Shown piece after piece: positions 18,001 to 25,499 of a stretch of DNA of 25,499 bases. The notes under the pieces are model-generated. The model had not been told where the DNA came from. It saw nothing but the letters and a program-made list of their open reading frames with translations, and did not search any database. A program made the position numbers and the translations under genes. Where the stretch lies: positions 1 to 25,499 of the forward strand of contig JBFHES010000034.1 of the NCBI GenBank assembly GCA_041584015.1. Direction: 5' to 3'. Source of the stretch: JBFHES01 sp041584015. Lineage in GTDB: Bacteria; Bacteroidota; Bacteroidia; Bacteroidales; M50B96. Numbering within the stretch: the first letter of the stretch is position 1; every line of letters starts with the position of its first letter.

Positions 18001-21000
18001 ACATGGCTAGTATCTTCTTTGATTTTGGAGCTGGAGGATCAGGTAGTATTTTCTATTGGGACGATGTTCAGTTTGCTCCTTTTATGTACGACCCGATTAG
18101 TTTGCCAATTGATTTCGAATCAGTGCAAGTTGATTATTCATTCGAAGTATGGGGTGGTGCAGCATCAGAGCTTGCTGTCGATCCGGTTGACCCTGCAAAT
18201 ACCGTTGGTAAAACTACAAAAACTGCAGGTTCAGCAACATGGGCTGGAACTGCTCCTGTGGGCAATGCAAATGGTCTGGATGCTCCAATTCCTTTTAGTG
18301 CAACAGATACAAAAATGAAGCTCAGAGTGTATTCTCCTGCCATTGGAACAACAATTCTTTTTAAGGTTGAAGATAAGAACAATGGAGCAAATGTTAGTGA
18401 AGTTTCAAATACAACTACAGTTGCCAATGCATGGGAAACTATTGAGTTCGATTTCGCAAATGGAACACCGGCTCTCGACTTATCCTGGACCTATGATAAG
18501 ATTGCCTTGTTCTTTGGCTTTAATGATGTCGGAGCAGGAGAGGTCTTCTATTGGGATGATGTAGAATTTATTGAAACGATAGTTGCTCCTGTTGGAGATA
18601 TTATTAACGATTTTGACGATAACAGAAATGTTGATTTATTAGGTTGGCCAAATTACCCAACTATAGCAGCTAATCCATCAGCAATGGGGATAAATAGTAG
18701 CGATAGTTGTGCAATGTTCCAAAGATCGACAGAAACCTGGGCGAATGTTTTTGGTAACATGCCATCTGCATTTGATTTCTCAGTAAACAATACTTTTGAG
18801 TTTAAGGTATTTGCTCCTTATTCATGCGAGGTTGTATTCAAACTAGAAGATCAATCTGGTGCTAACAGTCCGGTTGAAATTTTAGATACATGTCACCTCG
18901 CCAATGAATGGGTTCAAATGTCGTACAACTTCTCTGGTCTGGCGCAATCGGGTCAATACGATAAGTTTACCATTTTCCTTGATTTTGCAACAAACACTGA
19001 TACTGTCTTTTATGTAGATGACATTATGTTTGTTCCAGGTGCTATGTCTTTACCAATTGACTTGCCATTAGATTTTGAAGTGGCTAACATGACCTATTCA
19101 TTTGTGAATTTTGGTGGAACAGAAACCGTATTGGGAGTTGATCCTGTTGATCCTTTAAATACAGTTGCTATTAGTACGAAAACTCCTGGAGCTCAAACAT
19201 GGGCTGGTTGTACTGTTGGAACAGAAGCCGGTTTTGCAAATCCAATTCCTTTCTCCGCGGCAGACACTAGGATGAGTGTTAAAGTGTATTCTCCTGCAGT
19301 TGGAATTCCAATATTATTCAAACTTGAAGTGGCTACGAACACAGCTATAGCAGTGGAAACGCAAATGTTTACAACAGTTGCCAACGCCTGGGAAACCATC
19401 GAGTTCGATTTTTCAAACGATCCATCTCTTGATCTGGCCAATGATTACAATAAAGCTGTGTTGTTCTTCGATTTTGGAGCCGCAGGTACAGGAAGTGTTT
19501 TCTACTGGGACGACATGTTCTTCATTAGTTCAGGCCTAGCTCAAATTGATTTGCCTGTAACTTTTGAATCAGCTTATGTTGATTATTCAATGATTGATTT
19601 TGGTGGTACTTCAACCGTATTGGGGGCAGATCCAATTACTCCAACAAATACAGTTGCCATCACAACGAAAGATGTTGGTGCACAAACGTGGGCTGGCGTA
19701 ATCTGTGGAACCGATTCGGGTTTTGTTTCTCCTGTTCCATTTAGTCAAATAGCTACAAAATTAAGTATGGACGTTTATTCTCCAGCAGCTGGATTGCCTA
19801 TAGTTTTTAAACTTGAGGTGGATGTGAATACTTCTGTTTCTGTTGAAACACAATCATTAACAACTGTTGCCAATGCATGGGAAACCATTGAGTTCGATTT
19901 TGCCAATGAAGTTGCCGGAACTGCAGCACTCGATCTGGCCAATGACTATAATAAGGCGGCTATCTTCTTCGATTTTGGGACAGTAGGTAATGGACAGGTA
20001 TTCTATTGGGATAACATACAAGTTGTTCCTCCTGTTATGAGTCCGTTAGAGTTGCCGTTAACTTTTGATGATATTCAAACTGATTATTCATTCGAAAGTT
20101 GGGGTGATAACATTACAGCTTTAGGTGTGGATCCGGTTGATTCAACAAATCAGGTGGCCATGACTACGAAACCAATGAATGCTGCTACTTGGGCCGGTAG
20201 TGCTCCGGTTGGAATCTCCGGCGGTTTGGAAAATGAAATTCCATTTACAGCCGAAAAGACCAGAATGAAAATGAAAGTTTATTCACCGGCAATTGGTATT
20301 CCAATACTTTTTAAAGTTGAAGACAAGAACAACGGTGCCAATGCATGTGAGACAATGCAGTTAACAACTGTAGCCAATGCCTGGGAAACCATTGAGTTTG
20401 ATTTTGCCAATGAGCAAGCTGGAACACCGGCACTTGATACAGCACTAGTGTATAATAAAATTGCCATTTTCTTTAACTTTGGAAATAGTGGTGCAGGTAA
20501 TGTGTACTATTGGGATGATGTTGAATTCATTAACACAGTTCCGGTAGTGTATGATATTCAAACTCTAAACCTTGTTCAGGGGTGGAGCATCATCTCTTCC
20601 TACATCTATCCACTTGAAGCAAGTTTAGATAGCGTGTTTGCAAGTATTGAATCAGAAGTGACCATTGTTAAAAATGGTTTGGGACTTGTTTACTGGCCTG
20701 CTTACAACCTAAATGCAATTGGAAATCTAAACGTAGGCGAAGGATATCAAGCTAAGTTGTTAACATCTCAGGTGATTGATATTGTAGGATCTGCAGCAGT
20801 TCCTGAATTAACACCTATTAGTATGAATAGTGGGTGGTCGATTATTGGATATTTGCGTAACACTCCGGCTGATGCTGAAATAATGTTCAGCTCAATTATT
20901 AACGATTTGACAATTGTGAAGAATGGTGTAGGTTTAGTATACTGGCCATTGTACAACCTTAATGCGATTGGTAATTTAATACCAGGTCAAGGTTATCAGA

Positions 21001-21689
21001 TTAAAGTAACAAATGCTGTATCGTTGGTTTATCCGGCAAATGGAACAGCTCCATCGGCAAAAACAGTAAACCTGGAGACTAGCTATTTCAAGCATAACAT
21101 AAATACGGGTGAAAACATGACCATCGGTTTTCCTGCTGATAGTTGGGGATTTAATCCAACGATCGGAGATGAGATTGCTGCATTTGATAACAATGGCAAT
21201 TTGGTAGGAAGTACCGTTTATGCTAATGGCTTTACAGCTCTTACAGTTTGGGGTAAAGCAAGTGAAACCTTCGATAATCAGGGTGCTGACTTTAACGAAT
21301 CTCTCACGTTCAAGTATTATTCAGCAACAAGAAATATTGAGTTGCCATTTGAGATTGAACGTTGGATTTCTGGAAGCAATACATACCTTAAGAATGGAAT
21401 TAGTGTAGCGGGTGCCGTTATTATGGAAAACAGCTTCAGTGTTCAGGCATATCCGAATCCGGCAATAAATGAGTATTACATCAATGTTAACGTAGCCGAA
21501 GAAACTGATGTTGTAATTGAGATTTATAACACCGTAGGCGTGCTTGTTGAACAGAGACTTGTAGGTGCTTCACCTGCTTTAGCGTCATCGATTAAGCTAA
21601 ATACCAGTAGCTATCCATCAGGAACATATTTTCTAAAAGTATGGACAGGTGCTGATGTAAAACAAAGCAAGTTTCAGGTAATTGAATAG
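15021..21689 (+). CDS. Giant multi-modular T9SS-secreted carbohydrate-binding protein (2222 residues)
   Basis: After a signal peptide (MKRVIFTIIVLLGAYGWLSG, then Q) comes an F5/8 type C (discoidin, CBM32-like) domain (about 22-150; WITIDLG and ISTDSITWDTLY), then a cadherin-like sandwich (about 152-233; DATLSDLAVDG, SILTYNVGL). Nine jelly-roll modules follow: A1 237-398, A2 534-695, B1 707-852, A3 859-1020, A4 1026-1182, B2 1193-1337, A5 1347-1500, A6 1509-1671 and A7 1676-1835, with an unrelated two-Cys domain at 413-526. A modules share DFGG or SWG, TWAG, VYSPAAG, ANAWETIEFDF and FYWDDV. C-terminally there are two 84-residue GWSII repeats (1854-2010), a domain with IGDEIAAFDNNGNLVG, and a T9SS type A sorting domain (about 2139-2222; AYPNPAINEYY, SGTYFLKV). 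No catalytic motif is seen. It is most likely a cell-surface polysaccharide binder (inference), possibly co-transcribed with the GH cluster 50 bases upstream. Confidence 0.88.
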   Translation: MKRVIFTIIVLLGAYGWLSGQNLALNNPASASTEIQSASNAVDGNSGTRWESVSADPQWITIDLGMSYDIGQVVLNWEGAYGKEYTIQISTDSITWDTLYTETNSDGGIDDISVSGTGRYIKMHGTVRGTPWGYSLWEMEVYEAIDPTEDATLSDLAVDGVTVDGFSPSILTYNVGLPFGTTAVPAVTATTSQLLPASAVVSNAAALPGAATVVVTAQDGVTQLTYTVNLSVDLLQMDLPVTFDDSTVNYATIDFGGTVSTFTTDPIGGTNQVVQTTKENAAATWAGTVLAAPGAPETALASAIPFTANATQLSAMVYAPAAGITVMMKLEDQTNSGIWVETQATTVSANAWDTLVFDFGAPSNGSLNLANTYDKVVMFFDFGNPGAGDVFYWDNVAFVPEDTTVVVPVDSISAYCATYTTHFNIPAEVSSSVNLTITNIDATSMFVEIESANADPVDILLVTGGSGATISAADTTVLGKISRTLTWPIPPTDVSMNILWSKASFGGNWMLSQADITVPFIASCANAPIPLAQMDLPVTFDDTTVAYGFIDFGGNVSQFVTDPMGGANQVVETTKGVASETWAGTVLATAGPPEEGFANAVPFTAAKTKMRIKVYSPTAGTPVLLKLEDGTNSGIFVETQDTTSMANAWETLTFDFSAATGGSLNLANTYDKAVVFFDFGASGNGEVYYWDDVEFVDSMVVVPPTSPIFTDFDQNENVLFSGWPNAPVKVANPNPAGINASDSVGCWARGGEQWAHMYSTNMTAAIDFTSLQAIELKVHAPIACAAAIKLESTSGAGAPIEVVQNITAVNTWEQLSFNFSGTPSGVYDKIIIFLDFAAFGTDTFYFDDVQLGMAVLDQIDMPVDFESTTVNYSLTDFGGNITTLIADPASGTNTVAMTTKEVGAQVWAGTTIGTNDGFANAIPFTALDTKISVKVYSPAAGLPIRLKVEDYTNNTITCETETSTSVANAWETLEFDFNNPVSGTAALNLANSYNMASIFFDFGAGGSGSIFYWDDVQFAPFMYDPISLPIDFESVQVDYSFEVWGGAASELAVDPVDPANTVGKTTKTAGSATWAGTAPVGNANGLDAPIPFSATDTKMKLRVYSPAIGTTILFKVEDKNNGANVSEVSNTTTVANAWETIEFDFANGTPALDLSWTYDKIALFFGFNDVGAGEVFYWDDVEFIETIVAPVGDIINDFDDNRNVDLLGWPNYPTIAANPSAMGINSSDSCAMFQRSTETWANVFGNMPSAFDFSVNNTFEFKVFAPYSCEVVFKLEDQSGANSPVEILDTCHLANEWVQMSYNFSGLAQSGQYDKFTIFLDFATNTDTVFYVDDIMFVPGAMSLPIDLPLDFEVANMTYSFVNFGGTETVLGVDPVDPLNTVAISTKTPGAQTWAGCTVGTEAGFANPIPFSAADTRMSVKVYSPAVGIPILFKLEVATNTAIAVETQMFTTVANAWETIEFDFSNDPSLDLANDYNKAVLFFDFGAAGTGSVFYWDDMFFISSGLAQIDLPVTFESAYVDYSMIDFGGTSTVLGADPITPTNTVAITTKDVGAQTWAGVICGTDSGFVSPVPFSQIATKLSMDVYSPAAGLPIVFKLEVDVNTSVSVETQSLTTVANAWETIEFDFANEVAGTAALDLANDYNKAAIFFDFGTVGNGQVFYWDNIQVVPPVMSPLELPLTFDDIQTDYSFESWGDNITALGVDPVDSTNQVAMTTKPMNAATWAGSAPVGISGGLENEIPFTAEKTRMKMKVYSPAIGIPILFKVEDKNNGANACETMQLTTVANAWETIEFDFANEQAGTPALDTALVYNKIAIFFNFGNSGAGNVYYWDDVEFINTVPVVYDIQTLNLVQGWSIISSYIYPLEASLDSVFASIESEVTIVKNGLGLVYWPAYNLNAIGNLNVGEGYQAKLLTSQVIDIVGSAAVPELTPISMNSGWSIIGYLRNTPADAEIMFSSIINDLTIVKNGVGLVYWPLYNLNAIGNLIPGQGYQIKVTNAVSLVYPANGTAPSAKTVNLETSYFKHNINTGENMTIGFPADSWGFNPTIGDEIAAFDNNGNLVGSTVYANGFTALTVWGKASETFDNQGADFNESLTFKYYSATRNIELPFEIERWISGSNTYLKNGISVAGAVIMENSFSVQAYPNPAINEYYINVNVAEETDVVIEIYNTVGVLVEQRLVGASPALASSIKLNTSSYPSGTYFLKVWTGADVKQSKFQVIE
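15729..20540 (+). repeat. Array of nine jelly-roll modules (A1, A2, B1, A3, A4, B2, A5, A6, A7)
   Basis: The A modules are about 155-165 residues and begin with L-P-(V/I/L)-(T/D)-F-(D/E). They come in an FGG subtype (A1, A2, A3, A5, A6) and a WG subtype (A4, A7) in which FGG is replaced by WGG or WGD, KLED by KVEDKNNGA, and NLANxY by LDLSWTY or LDTALVY. The B modules are about 145 residues, begin with DFDxNxNVxxxGWPN and end with FYxDD. Both end in the F-(Y/F)-W/V/F-D-D/N signature of CBM-like jelly rolls. Start positions in bases: A1 15729, A2 16620, B1 about 17139, A3 about 17595, A4 about 18096, B2 about 18597, A5 about 19059, A6 about 19545, A7 about 20046. Confidence 0.85.
20580..21050 (+). 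repeat. Tandem duplication of an 84-residue 'GWSII' domain
   Basis: Two copies, starting with GWSII at 20580 and 20832 (252 bases apart, in frame), share TIVKNGxGLVYWPxYNLNAI followed by GNL and G(E/Q)GYQ. Such domains occur in other Bacteroidota secreted proteins near the C-terminal sorting signal; their role is not known to me. Confidence 0.85.
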
Positions 21690-21703
21690 AAACAACAAAT
21701 AGA

Positions 21704-21740
21704 ATGATGGATGGAGCCATGCTCTGTCCATCATTTATCA
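21704..21740 (+). terminator. Hairpin terminator after the giant protein gene
   Basis: ATGATGGA at 21704-21711 pairs with TCCATCAT at 21727-21734. An inner GAGC/GCTC stem with a CAT loop is separated from the outer stem by a symmetric TG/TG internal loop. A short T-rich stretch follows. It suggests that the paralog downstream is a separate transcript or receives only read-through. Confidence 0.7.
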
Positions 21741-21790
21741 ATGCAAATAAGCTTTAAACAGTATAGAAAGTTGAACCTAAAATTGAATTT

Positions 21791-24052
21791 ATGAAAAACC
21801 TTTTACTCTTATTATTTGTATCAGTTTTATCATTTGGTGCTAATGCTCAAATGCTTACTGATTTTGATGCAAACCAAAATGTAACTTTGGAAGGTTGGCC
21901 AAATAATCCAACGATTGTTGCCAATCCATCTGCATCAGGAATTAACACCAGTGCAAACTGTGCTAAATTCCAGCGAAGTACAGAAACATGGGCAAATGTT
22001 TTTGCCAACTTATCTTCACCATTTGATTTTACAACGAACAATACCTTTAAGGCAAAGGTATATTGTCCGTATGCCTGCGATCTTGTTTTTAAACTAGAAT
22101 CAAGTACAGGTACAGCACCGGTTGAGGTTCACGACTCATGTGATGTGGCCAACCAGTGGGTTGAAGTGGAATTCGGATTTTCGGGAATTGCTGCTTCGGG
22201 GGTATACGATAAATTTACTTTCTTCCTTGATTTTGCCACAAACAACGATACCGTTTTTTATATTGATGATATTGAGTTTGTACCTGGTGTTGTGATGAAT
22301 CAAATTGATTTGCCGCTTGATTTTGAATCGAGTAATACCGTGTACTCATTTGTAAATTTTGGTGGAACAGAAACAGTTGTTGGAACCGATCCGGTAAGTG
22401 CAAGCAATACCGTTGCTGTAAGTACAAAAACGGTTGGTGCTGCCGATTGGGCTGGTGTAACAGTAGGAACTGAGGCTGGTTTTGCTTCACCAATTCCATT
22501 TACATCTGTTGATACGAAAATAAGCATGGATGTTTATTCTCCAGCTGTTGGAATGCCTATCCTATTTAAACTGGAAGTGCATACCAATACAGCAATTGCT
22601 GTGGAAACACAAATGCTAACAACTGTTGCCAATGCCTGGGAAACCATTGAGTTTGATTTCTCAAACCACACAGCTGGCGATCCGTTAAACCTTGCAAATC
22701 CTTATAACAAAGCTGTTATCTTTTTCGACTTTGGAACAGCTGGCGCTGGCGACGTATTCTACTGGGATAATGTACATTTTATAAGTACAGGTCTTGGACA
22801 GATTACTTTGCCAGTAACATTTGAAGCTAGCAATATTGACTATACTATGGTCGATTTTGGTGGAATGTCATCATTACTTGGTGCCGATCCGGTAGTAGCT
22901 GGTAATACAGTTGGTATTTCTACTAAAACCGCAGGTGCTGATACTTGGGCTGGAGTAGTTGTAGGAACCGATTCAGGTTTTGTTGCTCCCGTGCCGTTCT
23001 CAGCCGTTGAAACAAAAATGCGCTTAGACGTTTATTCTCCGGCTGTTGGAATGAGTATCATTTTTAAGCTAGAGGTACACTCAAATACAGCTATATCTGT
23101 GGAAACGGAAATGTTGACTACAGTTGCCAATGCATGGGAAACCATCGAGTTTGATTTTTCAAATCATGTGGCCAATACCGATCCGCTGGATATAGCAAAT
23201 GCATACAACAAGGCTGTTTTATTCTTTGATTACGGGAATACTGGAGCTGGCGATGTTTTTTACTTTGACAACATGATGTTTGTTCCTGCAGTATTGGGAG
23301 CAGTTGAATTGCCAATTACATTTGACGATCCGTTGGTAGATTATACATTCGAAAGTTGGGGCGATAACCACACTGTTTTAGGTGTTGATCCGGTGAACCC
23401 AAATAACAATGTAGCATTTACTACAAAACCAGCTACAGGTGCTACTTGGGCAGGATCTGCAGTTATTGGAATTTCTGGTGGATTGGGTACGGCCATCCCG
23501 TTTTCATCTACTGAAACAACAATGAGCATGAAAGTTTATTCGCCGGCAGCTGGTATTCCAATATTAATGAAGGTTGAAGATAAAGCTGATGGCTCACATT
23601 CTTGTGAAACACTGATGAGCACAACAGTGGCCAATGCATGGGAAACAATAGTATTTGACTTTACGAATGAAGTTATGGGAACTCCCGCACTTGATCTTTC
23701 ATGGACATATGATAAGGTAGCCGTGTTTTTCGATTTCGATAATACCGGTGTAGAGCAAGTATTCTACTGGGATGATGTAGCTTTTGAAGGTGCAGCTCAT
23801 GTTAGCGCATTGGAAGAAAACAGAATTAATATATTCCCTAACCCTGTTAATGATGTGCTTACTATCGACGGTTTAAAGAATAATGAAAGTGTAAAGATCT
23901 TTAATGTTTTGGGCGAACTTGTTTTATCCAACAATCAGGTGAATAGCACGTCAACTTCTATTAACGTGTCACATCTTACTAATGGAATTTACATTGTTGC
24001 CATCCAGGATGCTAAAGGCATGATTTCATCAAAACGACTCATTAAAAACTAG
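21791..24052 (+). CDS. T9SS-secreted four-module carbohydrate-binding-like protein, paralog of the 15021 gene product
   Basis: A 753-residue protein with a signal peptide (MKNLLLLLFVSVLSFGANAQ), a B module (about 21-165; DFDANQNVTLEGWPN, FQRSTETWANVF), three A modules (about 168-327, 336-495 and 504-667) and a T9SS type A sorting domain (about 670-753; INIFPNPVNDVLTI, LTNGIYIVAIQD). The third A module is of the WG subtype (SWGDN, LDLSWTYDK); the first two are FGG. This reproduces the B2-A5-A6-A7 order of the giant protein, and the B module is closest to B2 by eye. It lacks the discoidin, cadherin-like, GWSII and pre-sorting domains of the giant protein. No catalytic residues are apparent. It should be a surface-attached or released glycan binder (inference). 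It is flanked by hairpin terminators, so it is probably transcribed on its own. Confidence 0.88.
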   Translation: MKNLLLLLFVSVLSFGANAQMLTDFDANQNVTLEGWPNNPTIVANPSASGINTSANCAKFQRSTETWANVFANLSSPFDFTTNNTFKAKVYCPYACDLVFKLESSTGTAPVEVHDSCDVANQWVEVEFGFSGIAASGVYDKFTFFLDFATNNDTVFYIDDIEFVPGVVMNQIDLPLDFESSNTVYSFVNFGGTETVVGTDPVSASNTVAVSTKTVGAADWAGVTVGTEAGFASPIPFTSVDTKISMDVYSPAVGMPILFKLEVHTNTAIAVETQMLTTVANAWETIEFDFSNHTAGDPLNLANPYNKAVIFFDFGTAGAGDVFYWDNVHFISTGLGQITLPVTFEASNIDYTMVDFGGMSSLLGADPVVAGNTVGISTKTAGADTWAGVVVGTDSGFVAPVPFSAVETKMRLDVYSPAVGMSIIFKLEVHSNTAISVETEMLTTVANAWETIEFDFSNHVANTDPLDIANAYNKAVLFFDYGNTGAGDVFYFDNMMFVPAVLGAVELPITFDDPLVDYTFESWGDNHTVLGVDPVNPNNNVAFTTKPATGATWAGSAVIGISGGLGTAIPFSSTETTMSMKVYSPAAGIPILMKVEDKADGSHSCETLMSTTVANAWETIVFDFTNEVMGTPALDLSWTYDKVAVFFDFDNTGVEQVFYWDDVAFEGAAHVSALEENRINIFPNPVNDVLTIDGLKNNESVKIFNVLGELVLSNNQVNSTSTSINVSHLTNGIYIVAIQDAKGMISSKRLIKN
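21848..23790 (+). repeat. Module array B-A-A-A(WG) in the paralog
   Basis: B begins about 21854, A1 about 22295, A2 about 22796 and A3 about 23300. A recurrent core ANAWETI(E/V)FDF is also conserved at DNA level (for example CCAATGCATGGGAAAC in several modules of both genes), so these two genes share short, nearly identical segments able to support recombination. Confidence 0.85.
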
Positions 24053-24088
24053 AGTAACAGTTCTTTTCATAATAGCAAAAAGCAGAAG

Positions 24089-24120
24089 TGGGGTGTCCTA
24101 GTTGTACACCCCATCTTTTG
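24089..24120 (+). terminator. Rho-independent terminator after the paralog gene
   Basis: TGGGGTGT at 24089-24096 pairs perfectly with ACACCCCA at 24106-24113. The loop is 9 bases and TCTTTT follows. It isolates the CotH gene from the upstream unit. Confidence 0.88.
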
Positions 24121-24174
24121 CACTTTGTAATTTAAATGATGAACGCCAAGCTCAACGATCCAACAATCAATTAA

Positions 24175-25499
24175 ATGAAAGCAAATAAATTTTTGGTCCT
24201 CGTGTTATGTTTTATTGCTGCATCACAGCTAAACAGTGTGTCTGCGCAAATTGATCACTGGGAAATGTATGTTGAAGCCAGCGATAACTGGAGTTATTTC
24301 CCGGGTACACAAGAACCACCAAGTGATTGGAGGCAGCTACAATTTTCTGATGCCGGCTGGGCTAATGGTCCCGGAGGTATTGGGTATGGCGATGGCGATG
24401 ATGCTACCGTGCTTTCAGCGGTAAATTCAGTTTATATGCGCCGGATATTTACGGTTTCAAATCCGTCGCAAATACTTGGCGCTTTGTTGTACATGGATTA
24501 TGATGATGCTTTTGTAGCCTACCTAAATGGTACTGAAATAGCGAGGGGTAACATTGGCCTTGCAGGACAAATACCAACATTTGATACCTATGCCGATAAC
24601 TATAATCATGAAGCACAACTTTACCAGGGAGGGCAGCCGGAAAACTTTGCATTAAATGATTCAACCATAAGCTCAGTGTTGCTAACAGGCGACAATGTTC
24701 TTGCCATACAGGTACATAATTTTGGAGCAACATCAAGTGACCTTTCTGCCATTCCATATCTTTTTCTGGCAACGAGTGATACGAATCCATATAATGTACA
24801 ATTTCCGCAATGGTTCGATGAGAGCGACTTTGGTTTTTTAACACACCTCCCAATAATCTCCATAAATACCAACAATCAGCAGATCGTTAATGAACCCCGA
24901 ATTATTGCACAAATGAAGGTGTTCAATAAAACTAATGGTGAACTCAACACTATTACTGATACACCAAACGAATATGATGGGCAAATAAGCATAGAGATTC
25001 GTGGTAACAGTTCTCAGATGTTTCCCAAAAAGTCCTATTCGTTTGAAACACAATTGGCCAATGGTGATAATAACAATGTTTCACTTTTGGGATTACCTGA
25101 AGAAAATGACTGGGTGTTATATGGACCATACTCCGATAAGTCGTTGTTAAGAAATGCCATTGTTTATGAGCTGGCCAGAGAAATGGGGTGGTATGCTAGT
25201 CGCTGTGCTTTTTGTGAAGTGATAATTGACAACGATTACAAGGGTATCTATATTTTAATGGAGAAGATTAAGCGCGATAAGAATCGTGTTGATATTCATA
25301 AACTTGATAATGACGACAATTTTGGTGATTCTGTAAGCGGTGGTTATATTATTAAAGTTGATTGGTCAGACGACGGAGTAAACTATGACTGGCATTCGCC
25401 CGTAACAAATTTCGATGGAACATATCTTAACCTTAATTATCAGTTTGTTTATCCGGATCGGGATGATATAACTGCTCTTCAGGGCTCGTTCATTGAAAA
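24175..25499 (+). CDS. Secreted CotH kinase-family protein (3' end outside window)
   Basis: From the ATG at 24175 the frame is open to the window edge (441 codons plus two bases). The N terminus is a signal peptide (MKANKFLVLVLCFIAASQLN, then SVSAQ). Residues about 26-200 form a beta-sandwich like those preceding CotH domains (WRQLQFSDAGWANGPGGIGY, VYMRRIFTV, AYLNGTEIARGN). From about residue 215 the CotH fold is clear: ISIEIRGNSSQMFPKKSYSF, LLRNAIVYELAREMGWYASR, CEVIIDNDYKGIYILMEKIK and RDKNRVDI. CotH proteins are atypical kinases first known from Bacillus spore coats; secreted relatives with T9SS tails are common in Bacteroidota, with little known about their targets. The C terminus, where a sorting domain would be expected, is not in view. 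It follows the paralog gene after a strong terminator, so co-transcription is unlikely. Confidence 0.9.
   Translation, partial: MKANKFLVLVLCFIAASQLNSVSAQIDHWEMYVEASDNWSYFPGTQEPPSDWRQLQFSDAGWANGPGGIGYGDGDDATVLSAVNSVYMRRIFTVSNPSQILGALLYMDYDDAFVAYLNGTEIARGNIGLAGQIPTFDTYADNYNHEAQLYQGGQPENFALNDSTISSVLLTGDNVLAIQVHNFGATSSDLSAIPYLFLATSDTNPYNVQFPQWFDESDFGFLTHLPIISINTNNQQIVNEPRIIAQMKVFNKTNGELNTITDTPNEYDGQISIEIRGNSSQMFPKKSYSFETQLANGDNNNVSLLGLPEENDWVLYGPYSDKSLLRNAIVYELAREMGWYASRCAFCEVIIDNDYKGIYILMEKIKRDKNRVDIHKLDNDDNFGDSVSGGYIIKVDWSDDGVNYDWHSPVTNFDGTYLNLNYQFVYPDRDDITALQGSFIE

Noticed and set aside
15729..20540. CRISPR-like or satellite DNA repeat
   Set aside because: The periodicity is about 480-500 bases, in frame and conserved at protein level, so it reflects protein modules rather than a DNA repeat element.
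24449..24853. 134-residue minus-strand frame near the right end
   Set aside because: The plus strand here encodes the recognisable N-terminal domain of the CotH-family protein, which is open to the window edge; the antisense frame has no family features.

Overview
The window looks like a chromosomal segment from a member of the Bacteroidota, probably an environmental or marine polysaccharide degrader. The grounds are two intact type IX secretion (T9SS) type A C-terminal sorting domains, a remnant of a type B sorting domain, lipoprotein signal peptides on glycosidases, a propeller/triple-tyrosine transmembrane regulator of a kind typical of this phylum, TAnnTTTG-like promoter boxes, and moderate AT richness. 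The exact order cannot be fixed from the sequence alone.

Region 1 (1-1180) holds the 3' end of a GH3 glycosidase gene. It is followed by a 4-bp overlapping start of a truncated lipoprotein and then by an orphan T9SS type B sorting domain in another frame, which looks like the scar of a deletion. Region 2 (1326-4156) is housekeeping-like: an SbcD/Mre11-type metallophosphoesterase on the minus strand, then a TPR protein with a clear terminator and a PlsC-type acyltransferase on the plus strand.

Region 3 (4378-14970) is a carbohydrate-use locus. A membrane-tethered regulator (periplasmic propeller, Y_Y_Y domain, one membrane span, coiled coil, LuxR-like HTH) precedes a roughly 300-bp intergenic region containing a perfect 14-bp palindrome and helically phased direct repeats. 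A tightly packed cluster follows: secreted GH3, MFS sugar porter, TIM-barrel glycoside hydrolase lipoprotein and GH3 lipoprotein, with junctions of +4, -4 and +1 nt. No SusC/SusD pair lies in the window.

Region 4 (15021-25499) encodes the secreted surface machinery. It starts with a 2222-residue T9SS cargo carrying a discoidin/CBM32-like domain, a cadherin-like sandwich and nine jelly-roll modules of two types (seven A, two B). Next is a 753-residue paralog with the arrangement B-A-A-A, then a CotH-kinase-family secreted protein that runs off the right edge. The working model, which is inference, is that the modular proteins bind a glucose-type polysaccharide at the cell surface, the GH3 and TIM-barrel enzymes cut the released oligosaccharides, the sugar porter imports the monosaccharide, and the propeller protein senses the substrate. 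The most interesting signal is the higher-order organisation of the modules: each composite unit opens with a B module and closes with a distinct 'WG' subtype of A module, and this layout is repeated across two genes.
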